Positions 9,523 to 18,589 of a stretch of 56,641 bases of DNA are shown in pieces; the first letter of the stretch is position 1, and each line of letters begins with the position of its first letter. Under the pieces are notes generated by a model, which was given only the letters and a program-made list of their open reading frames with translations, did no database searches and was not told the origin of the DNA. The position numbers were made by a program, and so were the translations under genes. Origin of the DNA: Aestuariivirga sp. (lineage in GTDB: Bacteria; Pseudomonadota; Alphaproteobacteria; Rhizobiales; Aestuariivirgaceae); the NCBI RefSeq assembly GCF_020252395.1, contig NZ_JADCDB010000015.1, positions 1 through 56,641 of the forward strand, in the 5' to 3' direction.

Positions 9523-10905
9523 ATGCTACGAACCGCTTCGTTCTTTTGCGCCACGGCCCGCCTGATGGCGGCGCTCATGGCCTGCATGAGCGTGGCTCTG
9601 CCGCAAGCCGAAGCCGCCCAGCGCGGCAAGCCGCTGCCGATCATCCGCGACGCGGAAATCGAGGGGCTCATGCGCCTCTATACCCGGCCGATCTTCAAGG
9701 CGGCCGGCATCAACCCCAGGGCGGTGAAGGTCTATATTCTGAACGACCGGTCGATCAACGCCTTCGTGGCCGGCGGACAGCGCATCTTCATCAACACCGG
9801 GCTGATCGAGCGGGCGGACACGCCGAACGAAGTGATCGGCGTGCTGGCTCACGAGACGGGCCACATCGCCGGCGGCCACCTGGCGCGCATGGGCGTCGAA
9901 ATCGATTCGGCCAATTACACGCAGATCGCCGGCATGTTGCTGGGCCTTGCCGCCATCGCCGGCGGCGTAGCCTCCGGCAATGGCGAGATCGCGCAGGCAG
10001 GTCAGGGCATCATGGCGGGCACCCAGGGGCTGGCGCAGCGCAACTTCCTCACCTATGCCCGCGGCATGGAAGCCTCCGCCGACCAGGCGGCGCTTAAGTT
10101 CCTCAACGAGACCCGCCAGTCGGCGCGCGGCATGGTCACCCTGTTCGAGACCCTGGCGCGCGAGAACATCGCAACACTCGCTGATGTCGATCCCTATGTG
10201 ATGTCTCACCCCATGCCGATGGACCGCATCCGCAATTTCGAGGTGGAGGCCAAGAAGTCTCCCTACTGGGATGCCAAGGACCCGCCGGCGCTGATGCTGC
10301 GCCACCAGCTGGTGCAGGCCAAGCTCGCGGGCTACATCGGCGGCGCCCAAGCGGTGATGCAGAAATACCCGTCCACCGACCAGTCGATGCCGGCGCGCTA
10401 TGCCCGGGCGATCGCCATGTTCCGGCGGGGCGACATCCAGAATGCCCTGCCGATCATAGACGGCCTCATAAAGGAGCTGCCGGAAAATCCCTATTTCTGG
10501 GAGTTGAAGGCCCAGGCGTTGCTCGAGAACGGCCGCGCGGCGGAGGCTGCCGTGCCGGTCCGCAAGGCGCTGGAACTGCTGCCAAGCAACGGGCTGATCC
10601 TGATTCTGGCGGCACAGACCTATATCGACACCGGGAAGCCGGACAATGCTGGGGAGGCAATCAAGCTGCTACGCCAGGCGCAGCGCACCGAGGGCGAGAC
10701 GCCCGAGACCTTCCGCTTACTGGCCCGCGCCTATGCCCTGACCGGGGACGTGCCGCGCGCCGAACTCGCGACCGCCCAAGCCGCCCTGCTGATGGGCGAC
10801 ACCAAACTCGCTCTGGAAAAGGCGCGCTCCGCCCAGGCCGCCTTCAAGACCGGAACACCCGAATGGACGCGCGCCAGCGACGTGATCAGCTTCGCCGGAC
10901 GCTGA
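9523..10905 (+). CDS. Periplasmic M48-family metalloprotease with TPR repeats (BepA-like)
   Basis: A zinc protease thought to act in outer-membrane protein quality control. A signal peptide ends near QAEAAQ (about residue 30). The peptidase M48 domain carries HETGH at 110-114 and a downstream glutamate region (GMEASADQAALKFL). The second half (about 270-455) is helical and TPR-like, which in BepA contacts the BAM machinery. Length (460 residues) fits BepA. GGGAGG lies ahead of the ATG. The next gene, a periplasmic thiol oxidoreductase 62 bases downstream, suggests a shared envelope-folding transcript. The exact orthology to BepA is inferred. Confidence 0.88.
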   Translation: MLRTASFFCATARLMAALMACMSVALPQAEAAQRGKPLPIIRDAEIEGLMRLYTRPIFKAAGINPRAVKVYILNDRSINAFVAGGQRIFINTGLIERADTPNEVIGVLAHETGHIAGGHLARMGVEIDSANYTQIAGMLLGLAAIAGGVASGNGEIAQAGQGIMAGTQGLAQRNFLTYARGMEASADQAALKFLNETRQSARGMVTLFETLARENIATLADVDPYVMSHPMPMDRIRNFEVEAKKSPYWDAKDPPALMLRHQLVQAKLAGYIGGAQAVMQKYPSTDQSMPARYARAIAMFRRGDIQNALPIIDGLIKELPENPYFWELKAQALLENGRAAEAAVPVRKALELLPSNGLILILAAQTYIDTGKPDNAGEAIKLLRQAQRTEGETPETFRLLARAYALTGDVPRAELATAQAALLMGDTKLALEKARSAQAAFKTGTPEWTRASDVISFAGR

Positions 10906-10967
10906 CCGACATGGACCGAAGCACCGCTTTGCGGCAAAAAATGACCCAAACCAAAGGATGACGCCTG

Positions 10968-11723
10968 ATGACTTTCCGCCTCCGCTTCGCCGCCGCCGCC
11001 GCCCTGCTGGCCCTCGCGCCCGCGGCATTCGCCGACGGCAACTTCAATGACGCCCAGAAGAAGGAAATCGGCGACATCGTCCGGCAATATCTGTTGGAAA
11101 ACCCCGAAGTGCTGCTCGACGTTTCCAAGTCGCTTGACGCAAGACAGCAGCAGCAGGAAGTCCAACAGCGCGGCGCCGTGCTGCAATCCAGCGCCGATCA
11201 GATCTTCCGCTCGCCAGCCGATTATGTGGCCGGCGACCCCGAGGGCGACGTCACCATGGTCGAGTTCTTCGACTATAATTGCGGTTGGTGCAAGAAGGGA
11301 TTCTCCGAGGTGATGACGCTTCTCGAAAAGGACAAGAACCTGCGCTTCGTGCTAAAGGAGTTTCCGATTTTCGGCGGCGATTCCGATTATGCCGCCATGG
11401 CCGCCATCGCCGCCAAGAAGCAGAACAAGTACTGGGAACTGCACAAGGCCCTTTTCGAGCATGAAGGCAAGGTGACCAAGGAGGCGGTGGACGAACTCGC
11501 CGCCAAGCAGGGTATCGATGTCGCCAGGATGAAGGAAGACATGAAGGACCCGGCCGTGGCCAAGGAGCTGGCAGACAACCATGCGCTGGCCCAGGCGCTG
11601 GCGATCAACGGCACACCCGCCTTCATCGTCGATGACAAGGTCTTGCCCGGCTATGTGCCGGCCGACGGGCTGGCGGAACTTGTAGACCAGGTGCGCAAGG
11701 GCGGCGGCTGCAAGCTCTGCTGA
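10968..11723 (+). CDS. DsbA-family thiol:disulfide oxidoreductase
   Basis: A periplasmic thioredoxin-fold protein of 251 residues with a signal peptide (cleavage near AFADG). The redox motif is CGWC at residues 105-108 (FFDYNCGWCKKGF). The cis-proline loop is NGTPAFIVDD. An N-terminal helical extension (about 25-75), rich in Q and L, precedes the fold and is typical of ScsC/Com1-like members rather than classical DsbA. It ends in a further Cys pair (GGGCKLC). Whether it oxidises or isomerises disulfides cannot be told from sequence. It follows the M48 protease and precedes aroQ. Confidence 0.9.
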   Translation: MTFRLRFAAAAALLALAPAAFADGNFNDAQKKEIGDIVRQYLLENPEVLLDVSKSLDARQQQQEVQQRGAVLQSSADQIFRSPADYVAGDPEGDVTMVEFFDYNCGWCKKGFSEVMTLLEKDKNLRFVLKEFPIFGGDSDYAAMAAIAAKKQNKYWELHKALFEHEGKVTKEAVDELAAKQGIDVARMKEDMKDPAVAKELADNHALAQALAINGTPAFIVDDKVLPGYVPADGLAELVDQVRKGGGCKLC

Positions 11724-11803
11724 GGCCCGCCACCCTGGCCGCTTCCAACTGGCGCCGCGACCGCCTATAAGCAGCGGTCCGCCCTGGGGAATCGTGGGGA
11801 TCG

Positions 11804-12253
11804 ATGAAACCTGTCTTTGTGCTCAACGGCCCGAACCTGAACCTGCTCGGCCTGCGCGAACCTGCGATCTATGGCTACGCGACGCTAAAGGATGTCGAGA
11901 ACCGCTGCCGCGACCACGCGGCCGCACTCGGCCTGAGTATTGATTTCCGCCAGAGCAACCACGAGGGCGACCTCATCGACTGGATCCACGAGGCGCGGGA
12001 CAAGGCGTCCGCCATCGCCATCAACGCCGGTGCCTATACCCACACCTCGGTGGGCCTGCATGATGCGCTGAAAGCCGCCGATACCCCCTCGGTCGAGCTC
12101 CATCTTTCCAACATCCACAAACGCGAGGCCTTTCGTAACGTCAGCTTCACCGCTCCGGCGGTGAACGGCGTGATCTGCGGCTTCGGCGTCGACAGCTATC
12201 TCCTGGCGATCACCGCGCTTCATTCCCTCATCTCAGCCGCCAAGAAGGGTTGA
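11804..12253 (+). CDS. aroQ: 3-dehydroquinate dehydratase, type II
   Basis: Catalyses the third step of the shikimate pathway (3-dehydroquinate to 3-dehydroshikimate) in the cytoplasm. The 149-residue chain shows the family signature [13 protein letters not shown], the lid tyrosine in the following segment (AIYGYATL), [10 protein letters not shown] and the catalytic-histidine motif HLSNIHKRE. Start ATG is preceded by GTGGGGAT. It lies three bases upstream of accB, an arrangement conserved in alphaproteobacteria, so it is probably co-transcribed with accBC. Confidence 0.96.
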   Translation: MKPVFVLNGPNLNLLGLREPAIYGYATLKDVENRCRDHAAALGLSIDFRQSNHEGDLIDWIHEARDKASAIAINAGAYTHTSVGLHDALKAADTPSVELHLSNIHKREAFRNVSFTAPAVNGVICGFGVDSYLLAITALHSLISAAKKG

Positions 12254-12256
12254 CCA

Positions 12257-12754
12257 ATGCCCCCCTCGAAGAAAGCGTCGTCCAAATCCGCTCTCAACGA
12301 TCCAGATCTCGAACTGATCGAGAGCCTCGCCGAGATCCTGAACGACACGGGATTGAGCGAGATCGAGCTTGACCGCAAGGGCACCAAGTTCCGTGTGGCG
12401 AAGCAGATGACAGCGGTGGCAACCGTCGCCTCCCCAGCGCCCGCCCCGGTCTTGCACGCCCATGCCGCGCCTACGCATGAGGCGCCTGCAGCGCCTGCCC
12501 CCAAGTCCGCCGTCGATCATCCCGGGACGGTGAAATCGCCGATGGTGGGCACCGTCTACATGGCGCCCTCGCCCGGTGCGGCGAACTTCATCGAGATCGG
12601 CGCGAATGTGAAGGAAGGCCAGACCCTCCTCATCATCGAGGCGATGAAGACCATGAACCAGATCCACGCGCCGCGCGCTGGCAAGGTGACGGCGATCTAT
12701 GTCGACAACGGCCATCCGGTCGAGTATGGCGAACCTCTCGTGGCGATCGAGTAG
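12257..12754 (+). CDS. accB: Biotin carboxyl carrier protein of acetyl-CoA carboxylase
   Basis: Carries the biotin that shuttles carboxyl groups between AccC and the AccAD transferase, the committed step of fatty-acid synthesis. Residues 1-55 form the N-terminal domain. A flexible Ala/Pro-rich linker spans about 60-90. The biotinyl domain (about 90-165) carries the attachment site EAMKTMNQI with the modified lysine at position 131. It is 165 residues long, three bases after aroQ and five before accC. Confidence 0.96.
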   Translation: MPPSKKASSKSALNDPDLELIESLAEILNDTGLSEIELDRKGTKFRVAKQMTAVATVASPAPAPVLHAHAAPTHEAPAAPAPKSAVDHPGTVKSPMVGTVYMAPSPGAANFIEIGANVKEGQTLLIIEAMKTMNQIHAPRAGKVTAIYVDNGHPVEYGEPLVAIE

Positions 12755-12759
12755 GGGCG

Positions 12760-14103
12760 ATGTTCGACAAGGTCCTCATCGCCAACCGGGGTGAAATCGC
12801 ACTCCGCGTGCTGCGCGCCTGCCGCGAGCTCGGTATCCAGACGGTGGCCGTGCATTCTACCGCCGACGCCGACGCCATGCATGTCAGGCTCGCCGACGAG
12901 AGCGTGTGCATCGGCCCGCCGCCGGCACGCGACAGCTATCTTAACATACCCGCCATCGTCGCCGCCTGCGAGATCACCGGTGCGGACGCCGTGCATCCGG
13001 GCTACGGCTTCCTGTCGGAGAATGCACGCTTTGCCGACATTCTCACCGAGCATGGCGTGAAATTCATCGGCCCCTCGGCCGAGCACATCCGCATCATGGG
13101 CGACAAGATCACCGCGAAGCTGACCGCGCAGGAACTGGGCATTCCCGTGGTCCCCGGTTCGGAAGGCGGCGTCAACGACATCGATGAAGCGAGGCGGGTG
13201 GCGAAAGACATCGGCTATCCGGTGATCGTCAAGGCCACCGCCGGCGGCGGCGGGCGCGGCATGAAGGTGGCGCGCAGAGAGACCGACCTCGAGATCGCCA
13301 TGAGCACCGCACAGTCCGAGGCCAAGGCCGCCTTCGGCAATGGCGATGTCTATATCGAGAAATACCTCGAGAAGCCGCGCCACATCGAGATCCAGGTGCT
13401 GGGCGACGGCAAGGGCCGCGCCGTTCACCTCGGCGAGCGCGACTGCTCGCTGCAGCGCCGCCACCAGAAGATCTGGGAGGAGGCGCATTCGCCGGCCCTC
13501 AACGCCGCCCAGCGCGGCGAGATCGGAGGCCGCGTGGCCCGCGCCATGGAGAAGCTCGGCTACGAGGGCGCCGGCACCGTCGAGTTCCTTTACGAGAACG
13601 GCGAGTTCTATTTCATCGAGATGAACACCCGCCTGCAGGTGGAGCATCCGGTGACCGAGGCGATTACCGGCCTCGACCTCGTGCAGGAGCAGCTGCGCGT
13701 CGCCTCCGGCGCCGACCTTGCCTATACGCAGGCGGACATCACTTTCTCCGGCCACGCCATCGAGTGCCGCATCAATGCCGAGAACCCGACGACCTTCGCG
13801 CCGTCGCCGGGCCGGGCCGACGCGGTGCATTTCCCCGGTGGCTTGGGCGTGCGCGTCGATTCGGCGCTCTATGCCGGCTACCGCATTCCGCCCTATTACG
13901 ACAGCCTCATCGGCAAGCTGATCGTCTCCGGCAAGAGCCGCACCGAATGCATGATGCGGCTCAAGCGCGCGCTCAGCGAATTCGTGGTGGAGGGCATCGA
14001 GACCACCATCCCGCTGTTCCAGCAGCTCCTGGCCGAACCAGACATTATCGACGGCCACTATGACATCCACTGGCTGGAGCATTATCTCGCCCGCCAGGCG
14101 TGA
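12760..14103 (+). CDS. accC: Biotin carboxylase subunit of acetyl-CoA carboxylase
   Basis: ATP-grasp enzyme that carboxylates biotin on AccB. The 447-residue chain has the N-terminal carboxylase domain (MFDKVLIANRGEIALRVLRA), the glycine-rich ATP loop KATAGGGGRGMKV, and the active-site stretches EMNTRLQVEHPVTE and RINAENP, ending in the C-terminal biotin carboxylase domain. Its TGA overlaps the start of aat (TGATG), so translation of the two is probably coupled. Confidence 0.97.
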   Translation: MFDKVLIANRGEIALRVLRACRELGIQTVAVHSTADADAMHVRLADESVCIGPPPARDSYLNIPAIVAACEITGADAVHPGYGFLSENARFADILTEHGVKFIGPSAEHIRIMGDKITAKLTAQELGIPVVPGSEGGVNDIDEARRVAKDIGYPVIVKATAGGGGRGMKVARRETDLEIAMSTAQSEAKAAFGNGDVYIEKYLEKPRHIEIQVLGDGKGRAVHLGERDCSLQRRHQKIWEEAHSPALNAAQRGEIGGRVARAMEKLGYEGAGTVEFLYENGEFYFIEMNTRLQVEHPVTEAITGLDLVQEQLRVASGADLAYTQADITFSGHAIECRINAENPTTFAPSPGRADAVHFPGGLGVRVDSALYAGYRIPPYYDSLIGKLIVSGKSRTECMMRLKRALSEFVVEGIETTIPLFQQLLAEPDIIDGHYDIHWLEHYLARQA

Positions 14104-14762
14104 TGAGCTCGATCACCCCACAGATCCTGTTGCGCGCCTATGCGGCAGGAATGTTCCCGATGGCCGAGAGTGCGGAGGACAGCGCGCTGCACTGGGTGGA
14201 ACCCGAAGAGCGCGGTGTCATTCCGCTCGACAGGCTGAAGATTTCGCATTCGCTGAAGAAGACGCTGCGGCGCAAGGCCTTCGAGGTGAGCGTCGACCGC
14301 GACTTCTCCGCGGTGATCGCCGCCTGTGCGGAAAAAACCCAGGACCGCCGCTCCACGTGGATCAATGCCCGCATAAAGGCGCTCTATACGCAACTCCACC
14401 GCATGGGCTGCTGCCATTCAATCGAGTGCCGCCAGAATGGCGCACTGGTGGGTGGGCTCTATGGCGTGCGCATTGGGGCGGTGTTTTTCGGCGAGAGCAT
14501 GTTCTCGCGCGCCACCGACGCCTCGAAGGTGGCGCTCGTCCATCTGGTGGCGCGGCTCAATTTCGGCGGTTTCGGGCTGCTCGACGCGCAGTTCGTCAAC
14601 CCGCATCTCGAGCGGCTGGGCGCCATCGCAGTGCCGCGCGCCGGCTACCACAAGATCATGGAACCGCTGCTCGACAGGAATGCGGATTTCTTTGCGTTCC
14701 GGGAGGATGTCGACCCCGGGGCGGTGCTCGCCTGGGCGGCGCCAGCTCAGTCGTCAGGCTGA
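14103..14762 (+). CDS. aat: Leucyl/phenylalanyl-tRNA-protein transferase
   Basis: Adds Leu or Phe to N-terminal Lys or Arg and so makes N-degrons for ClpS/ClpAP. The 219-residue protein begins MSSITPQILLRAYAAGMFPM and has the family blocks WVEPEERGVIPL, WINARIKALYTQLHRMG, GGLYGVRIGAVFFGESMFS and LLDAQFVNPHLERLGA. The ATG at 14103 shares a base with the accC stop; a GTG at 14100 is a less likely alternative. The 3' end overlaps the convergent DUF2155 gene by 16 bases. Confidence 0.95.
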   Translation: MSSITPQILLRAYAAGMFPMAESAEDSALHWVEPEERGVIPLDRLKISHSLKKTLRRKAFEVSVDRDFSAVIAACAEKTQDRRSTWINARIKALYTQLHRMGCCHSIECRQNGALVGGLYGVRIGAVFFGESMFSRATDASKVALVHLVARLNFGGFGLLDAQFVNPHLERLGAIAVPRAGYHKIMEPLLDRNADFFAFREDVDPGAVLAWAAPAQSSG

Positions 14763-15211
14763 TCGTCCTTCGGTCTCCCGAGCTGGCCGTTGGCGTCGGT
14801 GGCGGGTGCGGTTTCAACGGCGGGGGGTGGGGCGTTGGGGTCCCGGCAGCCTGTCAGCCACACATCATACGTGGCGTGTTCCATGGCGTTGAGGCCGGGG
14901 CTTTCGGCGAACATCCAGCCGGAGAAGATGGGTTTGCGCGTGTTGTCGGTCTCGACCTGGTCGATCTTGACGAAGCTTGTGGTCTTGGGCTGTTCGGTGA
15001 CGGGACGCGTATAGCAGACGTTCGGCTTGACGATCACGCTGCCGAAGCGGCGTTCCTCGCCGATGGGAATTTCGAAGGTGGTGGTGACGCCGGTGATCTT
15101 GTCCAGCCCTGCGAACATGGCGATCGGATTTGCAATGCGCTCCGCCCAGGCAGCGCTACCCATGGCCGTGACGAAAACGATGGATGCGCTGCCGAGAAAA
15201 ACGACTCTCAT
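14747..15211 (-). CDS. DUF2155 domain-containing exported protein
   Basis: A secreted protein of about 154 residues. I chose the ATG at 15211 (MRVVFLGSASIVFV) because a signal peptide follows directly, ending near AWAER; an upstream start adds residues with no signal character. The core FAGLDKITGVTTTFEIPIG, KPNVCYTRP and IFSGWMFAESPGLNAMEH is that of the DUF2155 family, widespread in alphaproteobacteria and of unknown function. A Pro/Ala/Asp-rich tail follows. Its start overlaps the stop of the upstream methyltransferase remnant (ATGA), and it ends the minus-strand operon with mlaD and the NDUFA12 gene. Confidence 0.88.
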   Translation of the reverse strand: MRVVFLGSASIVFVTAMGSAAWAERIANPIAMFAGLDKITGVTTTFEIPIGEERRFGSVIVKPNVCYTRPVTEQPKTTSFVKIDQVETDNTRKPIFSGWMFAESPGLNAMEHATYDVWLTGCRDPNAPPPAVETAPATDANGQLGRPKDDQPDD

Positions 15212-15462
15212 GCCTTCACCGCCTCGACCCGCAGCCGGACGTAATCCGCCGTCCGGTTGCCGCCGGCGCAGCACGGTGCGAGCCGCAGCAGATCGGCTGT
15301 GAGCACGCCATCGCCGCAGCCCAGGTCAAGAATGCGTTCGCTGGGCTTGGGAGCCAGCCATTCGACCACGCCGGAGGCAAGGCCGGAGACGAAGCGCGCG
15401 TGCGTGGCGTAACGTCCGGCGGACCATTGCTGAGGGCGAAGGGCGGGCCGGGCTTCCGCCAT
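15208..15462 (-). pseudogene. SAM-dependent methyltransferase with internal in-frame deletion
   Basis: The 84-residue frame starts like a complete class I methyltransferase: a substrate-cap helix (YATHARFVSGLASGVVEWL) followed by SAM motif I (ERILDLGCGDGVLT). After about 20 further residues it ends in TADYVRLRVEAVKA, which looks like the C-terminus of the same family. Roughly 150 residues between these two parts appear to be missing, with the frame kept. Both edges still overlap their neighbours (TGATG with mlaD, ATGA with DUF2155), so it may survive only as a translational bridge. It cannot bind SAM or catalyse as it stands. Confidence 0.7.
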
Positions 15463-15977
15463 CACGGGGTCTTGGTGTCGGTGGCAGGAACGTCCTGGTC
15501 ACCGCCGGCAGGCGCCTCGCTCTGCTGGCCCGGACCCTTGTTGGCGAACATCGCCTCGCTGATGAGCGACCAGATGTCGACCGCGCCTTGCGTGTTGGAG
15601 ATGACGCCGCCGTTGGCAAGAACGGTTTCCGAGCCGCCCTGCTCCAGCGCGATGAACTTCGAGCCAAGCAGGCCCTCGGATGTGACTTTGGCGGTGGCGT
15701 CGTCGGTGAGTTTCACCTTGGGATCAAGTTCCATGACCGTGTTGGCCTGGAAGTTCTCGGTGTTGAGCGTGAAGTCGATCACGGAGCCCACCTTGACGCC
15801 TGCGATGCGCACGTCAGTACCGACACTCACGCCCTCGGCATTGTCGAATTCGGCGCTGAGTCGATAAGCACCGGAGGCATGGCCCTTGCCGGAGGTCTGA
15901 TAGGCGAAGAAGAAAAACGCCGCCGCGATGATCACCACCGCGGCGCCGATCAGGGTTTCCACTGCCGAATTCTTCAC
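15462..15977 (-). CDS. mlaD: MlaD-like phospholipid transport substrate-binding protein (MCE domain)
   Basis: Periplasmic MCE-domain protein of the Mla system, which keeps outer-membrane lipid asymmetry by moving phospholipids between membranes. One N-terminal membrane anchor (about 8-27, GAAVVIIAAAFFFFAY) is followed by the MCE domain (about 38-120; VGTDVRIAGVKVGSV, TSEGLLGSKFIALEQGG). The C-terminus is short and Pro/Asp-rich. Start is GTG with a strong GGAGGGG ahead. At 171 residues it fits short alphaproteobacterial MlaD. No mlaE or mlaF lies in the window. Upstream is the NDUFA12 gene on the same strand. Confidence 0.92.
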   Translation of the reverse strand: MKNSAVETLIGAAVVIIAAAFFFFAYQTSGKGHASGAYRLSAEFDNAEGVSVGTDVRIAGVKVGSVIDFTLNTENFQANTVMELDPKVKLTDDATAKVTSEGLLGSKFIALEQGGSETVLANGGVISNTQGAVDIWSLISEAMFANKGPGQQSEAPAGGDQDVPATDTKTP

Positions 15978-16040
15978 GCCGCCCCTCCTCTCAGTCGTTG
16001 GCCGGGATAGCGATGAACCCTAGCCGAAATATGGCGGGCC

Positions 16041-16439
16041 TTATTCCGGCCGCCAGGCGGAATAGTCAGCCGCGCTGGGCGCGGGCTTGGCGCCCGAAAG
16101 GATCGAGCCCTTGGGCCGGTATGCATTGGGCGTTCCGGTCTGGTTGGGAATAAAGGGCTTCTGCCACTCGCGCGGGGTATAGTTTTCCTCGGTCGGCGGC
16201 GCATCGGCGCGGTGGTGCATCCAGCCATGCCAGCCGGGCGGAATGGTGGAGGCTTCGGAATAGCCGTTATAGATCACCCAGCGGCGCTCACTGATCGATC
16301 GCGGCACCGCCGATTTGGCGCGGTAATACTTGTTGCCGAACTGGTCTGCGCCGACAAAGTTGCCCTTGCGCCAAGTGTAGAAGCGAGTGTTGAGCGTCTG
16401 GCCATTCCACCAGGTGAATAACTGCTTAAGGAGTAACAT
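16041..16439 (-). CDS. NDUFA12-family NADH:ubiquinone oxidoreductase accessory subunit
   Basis: A homologue of the mitochondrial complex I accessory subunit NDUFA12 (B17.2), found in alphaproteobacterial complex I. The 132-residue product begins MLLLKQLFTWWNGQTLNTRF and contains FVGADQFGNKYYR, RRWVIYNGYSEASTIPP and WHGWMHHRADAPP, all hallmarks of the family. I prefer the ATG at 16439 over an upstream start at 16502 because family members start here. It leads the operon with mlaD and DUF2155, an association often seen in Rhizobiales and not explained by known function. Confidence 0.93.
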   Translation of the reverse strand: MLLLKQLFTWWNGQTLNTRFYTWRKGNFVGADQFGNKYYRAKSAVPRSISERRWVIYNGYSEASTIPPGWHGWMHHRADAPPTEENYTPREWQKPFIPNQTGTPNAYRPKGSILSGAKPAPSAADYSAWRPE

Positions 16440-16570
16440 GTCGACTCGTCCGTTGCGGGCCAGCGCGCCCCAAAAATCGCCGCGGAATATGGCGGAACGC
16501 ACCAGCCCCGTCCAGTGCCGAATTGGCCTGTGGGCCGGCCTCTGCAGCGGCAGCCGGAAAACCGCGCCCG

Positions 16571-18589
16571 TCAGGGAATGGCGGTGATCAGGTCCTGCCG
16601 GATTCCCCCGCGCTCATGCCCGGACAGGATGGCGATTCCCCCCGCGCGCGACAGCACGCCCCGCAGCTCGGCAATGTCGGCATCCGATGCCGGACGCGGC
16701 GAGGGAATGGCGTAGAGGTCGAAGCCATGCGTTCTCACCTCGCGGGTAAGGCTCACGAGATAGATCGGCTTATAGGCCGAGCCTTCCACCGCGGCGAGGC
16801 CGGTCTTGTAGACGCGGATCACCTCGCGCCCCTCACCGCCGCCAGGGGCAGCCCGCGTGAGCGTGAGCTTCGCTTTGAGGCCCTCATGCAGGGCCGGCCG
16901 CGGCGCGAGGTCCGGCAGCGCCGCATTGGGGTTGAGGTAAGGCAGGCTCTGCCGCCAGGTCCACACCGGCATCGCGCTCCAGCCGCTGGCTTCGAGCTGA
17001 CCCGCCAGCAGGTCGAGGTTGCCGGCAAACTGCGCGATGAAGCCCTCCTCCGGCTTGCCGGCGAGATCGATGCGGCGGGCGGGCAGCTTCTCCCAATCCT
17101 TCTCGACCCATTGCGCGACGGGGACGAGCGTCAGCGGCTCCGCCATGGCGTACATTTCGCTGGCGCGCGTGAAACCGGTGGCGACATGCAGCGCGCCCGC
17201 GCCGATGAACACCACGAGTGAGGTGGCGAACAGGCCGAGCGGCTTGATGCGACGCGGCGGAATTGCCTCGATCGCCACTCCGAAGGCCGCCATCATGACG
17301 ACGCCGAAGGTGAGGCCCGCCAGCACGTCCGACAGCCAGTGCGCCCCGAGATAGAGGCGCGAATAGGCAATGGCGACGACCAGTATGGCGCAGGTGGCAT
17401 AAACGAGGGCCCTGCCCCAGCGGCCCATGGAGTGGCTCACCAGCACGGCAAGGATACCGAATATCACCGCCGCCATGGTGGCGTGGCCCGACGGAAAGCT
17501 GAACAGGCTGGCGCCGGAATAGGAGAGTTCGGTTGGCCGGGCCCGCTGGATGCCGAGCTTCATGGCAAGCTCGAAGGCTTTGGCCGCCACGATGGCGATG
17601 CCCGCCGCCCAGGCGGCGCGATAGGCCTTGTGCCAGACGAGCCAGCCCAGTATGGCGAGCGCCAGCGCGGACATCACCATGGTGTCGCCCATCATGGTAA
17701 TGACCGTCATCAGCTCGTCGGCCGGTGCATTGCGCGACTCGCGCATCAGGGTGGCAAGCGAAACGTCCATGTTGGAAACGGCTTCGCTGGAGGCCGCCCG
17801 GATGGCGAGGTCGGCCAGCGCAACGAGGCCGGTGAACACGATGGCGGCGAACAGCACGATCATCACCGAGCGAGGATTGCCGGGGGACACTGCCCTGGCG
17901 AACCGCTGCCAGGAGCGGCCGCGCTTGGTCCTGGCCCACGCGGACACCCGCGCCAGCAGGTGGTTGAGAAAGGGCGAGACGCCCGCCGCCGCAAGGCGGA
18001 TGATGAAGCCCGCCAGCGCCAGCAGCACGAGCAGAACCAGCAGCACCACGAGCAAGCGCCCCGACAGCTCTCCGGCAAAGGCCAGTCCCTGCCCGATCAG
18101 CACGCCCGGCACGATATGCGCGAAGGACCAGACGATGCCCGACGTCACGTTGACGAAGACAAAGAACAGCTGGTTCATGCCGAACATGCCGACGATACCG
18201 GGCACCACCGACTTTACGCCGGGCACGAAGCGGCCGATGGCGATCGACTTGCCGCCATGCACGCGCACGAAATCCTCGCCCTTTGCAACGAGCTGCGGAT
18301 ACAGGTTCAGGGGCCACATGGTCTTGAGCCGCTGGCCGAACATCCGGCCGGCCCAATAGGAAATCTGGTCGCCCACAATGCAGCCGACGGCGGTTACGAT
18401 GACGACGGGCCAGAAGCCGAGGTGGCCCGTTCCCACCAGCACGCCCGCCCCCACCAGCACCGCCGTCGAGGGCACGAACAGGCCGATGATCAGCAGCGCC
18501 TCGCCCATCGCAATCAGGAAAATGATGACGAGCGCCCACTCCGGATGGGCGGTGAAATAATCGAGATAGGGTTGAATGATGTCGAACAC
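16571..18589 (-). CDS. Three-domain membrane protein: DedA, PAP2 phosphatase and LssY-like C-terminus
   Basis: The 672-residue protein joins three modules. Residues 1 to about 205 are a DedA (SNARE-associated/VTT) domain with GEALLIIGLFVPSTAVL and GRFVPGVKSVVPGIVGMFG. DedA proteins are linked to undecaprenyl-phosphate and lipid flipping. Residues about 235-440 are a PAP2 phosphatase with all three catalytic motifs: KLGIQRARP, PSGH and SRLYLGAHWLSD. The last ~210 residues resemble the LssY C-terminal domain seen with PAP2 in the Legionella Lss locus. A joint lipid-carrier flip-and-dephosphorylate role is inference. Start is GTG with AAGGA upstream. It lies 131 bases upstream of the NDUFA12 gene. 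Confidence 0.9.
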   Translation of the reverse strand: MFDIIQPYLDYFTAHPEWALVIIFLIAMGEALLIIGLFVPSTAVLVGAGVLVGTGHLGFWPVVIVTAVGCIVGDQISYWAGRMFGQRLKTMWPLNLYPQLVAKGEDFVRVHGGKSIAIGRFVPGVKSVVPGIVGMFGMNQLFFVFVNVTSGIVWSFAHIVPGVLIGQGLAFAGELSGRLLVVLLVLLVLLALAGFIIRLAAAGVSPFLNHLLARVSAWARTKRGRSWQRFARAVSPGNPRSVMIVLFAAIVFTGLVALADLAIRAASSEAVSNMDVSLATLMRESRNAPADELMTVITMMGDTMVMSALALAILGWLVWHKAYRAAWAAGIAIVAAKAFELAMKLGIQRARPTELSYSGASLFSFPSGHATMAAVIFGILAVLVSHSMGRWGRALVYATCAILVVAIAYSRLYLGAHWLSDVLAGLTFGVVMMAAFGVAIEAIPPRRIKPLGLFATSLVVFIGAGALHVATGFTRASEMYAMAEPLTLVPVAQWVEKDWEKLPARRIDLAGKPEEGFIAQFAGNLDLLAGQLEASGWSAMPVWTWRQSLPYLNPNAALPDLAPRPALHEGLKAKLTLTRAAPGGGEGREVIRVYKTGLAAVEGSAYKPIYLVSLTREVRTHGFDLYAIPSPRPASDADIAELRGVLSRAGGIAILSGHERGGIRQDLITAIP

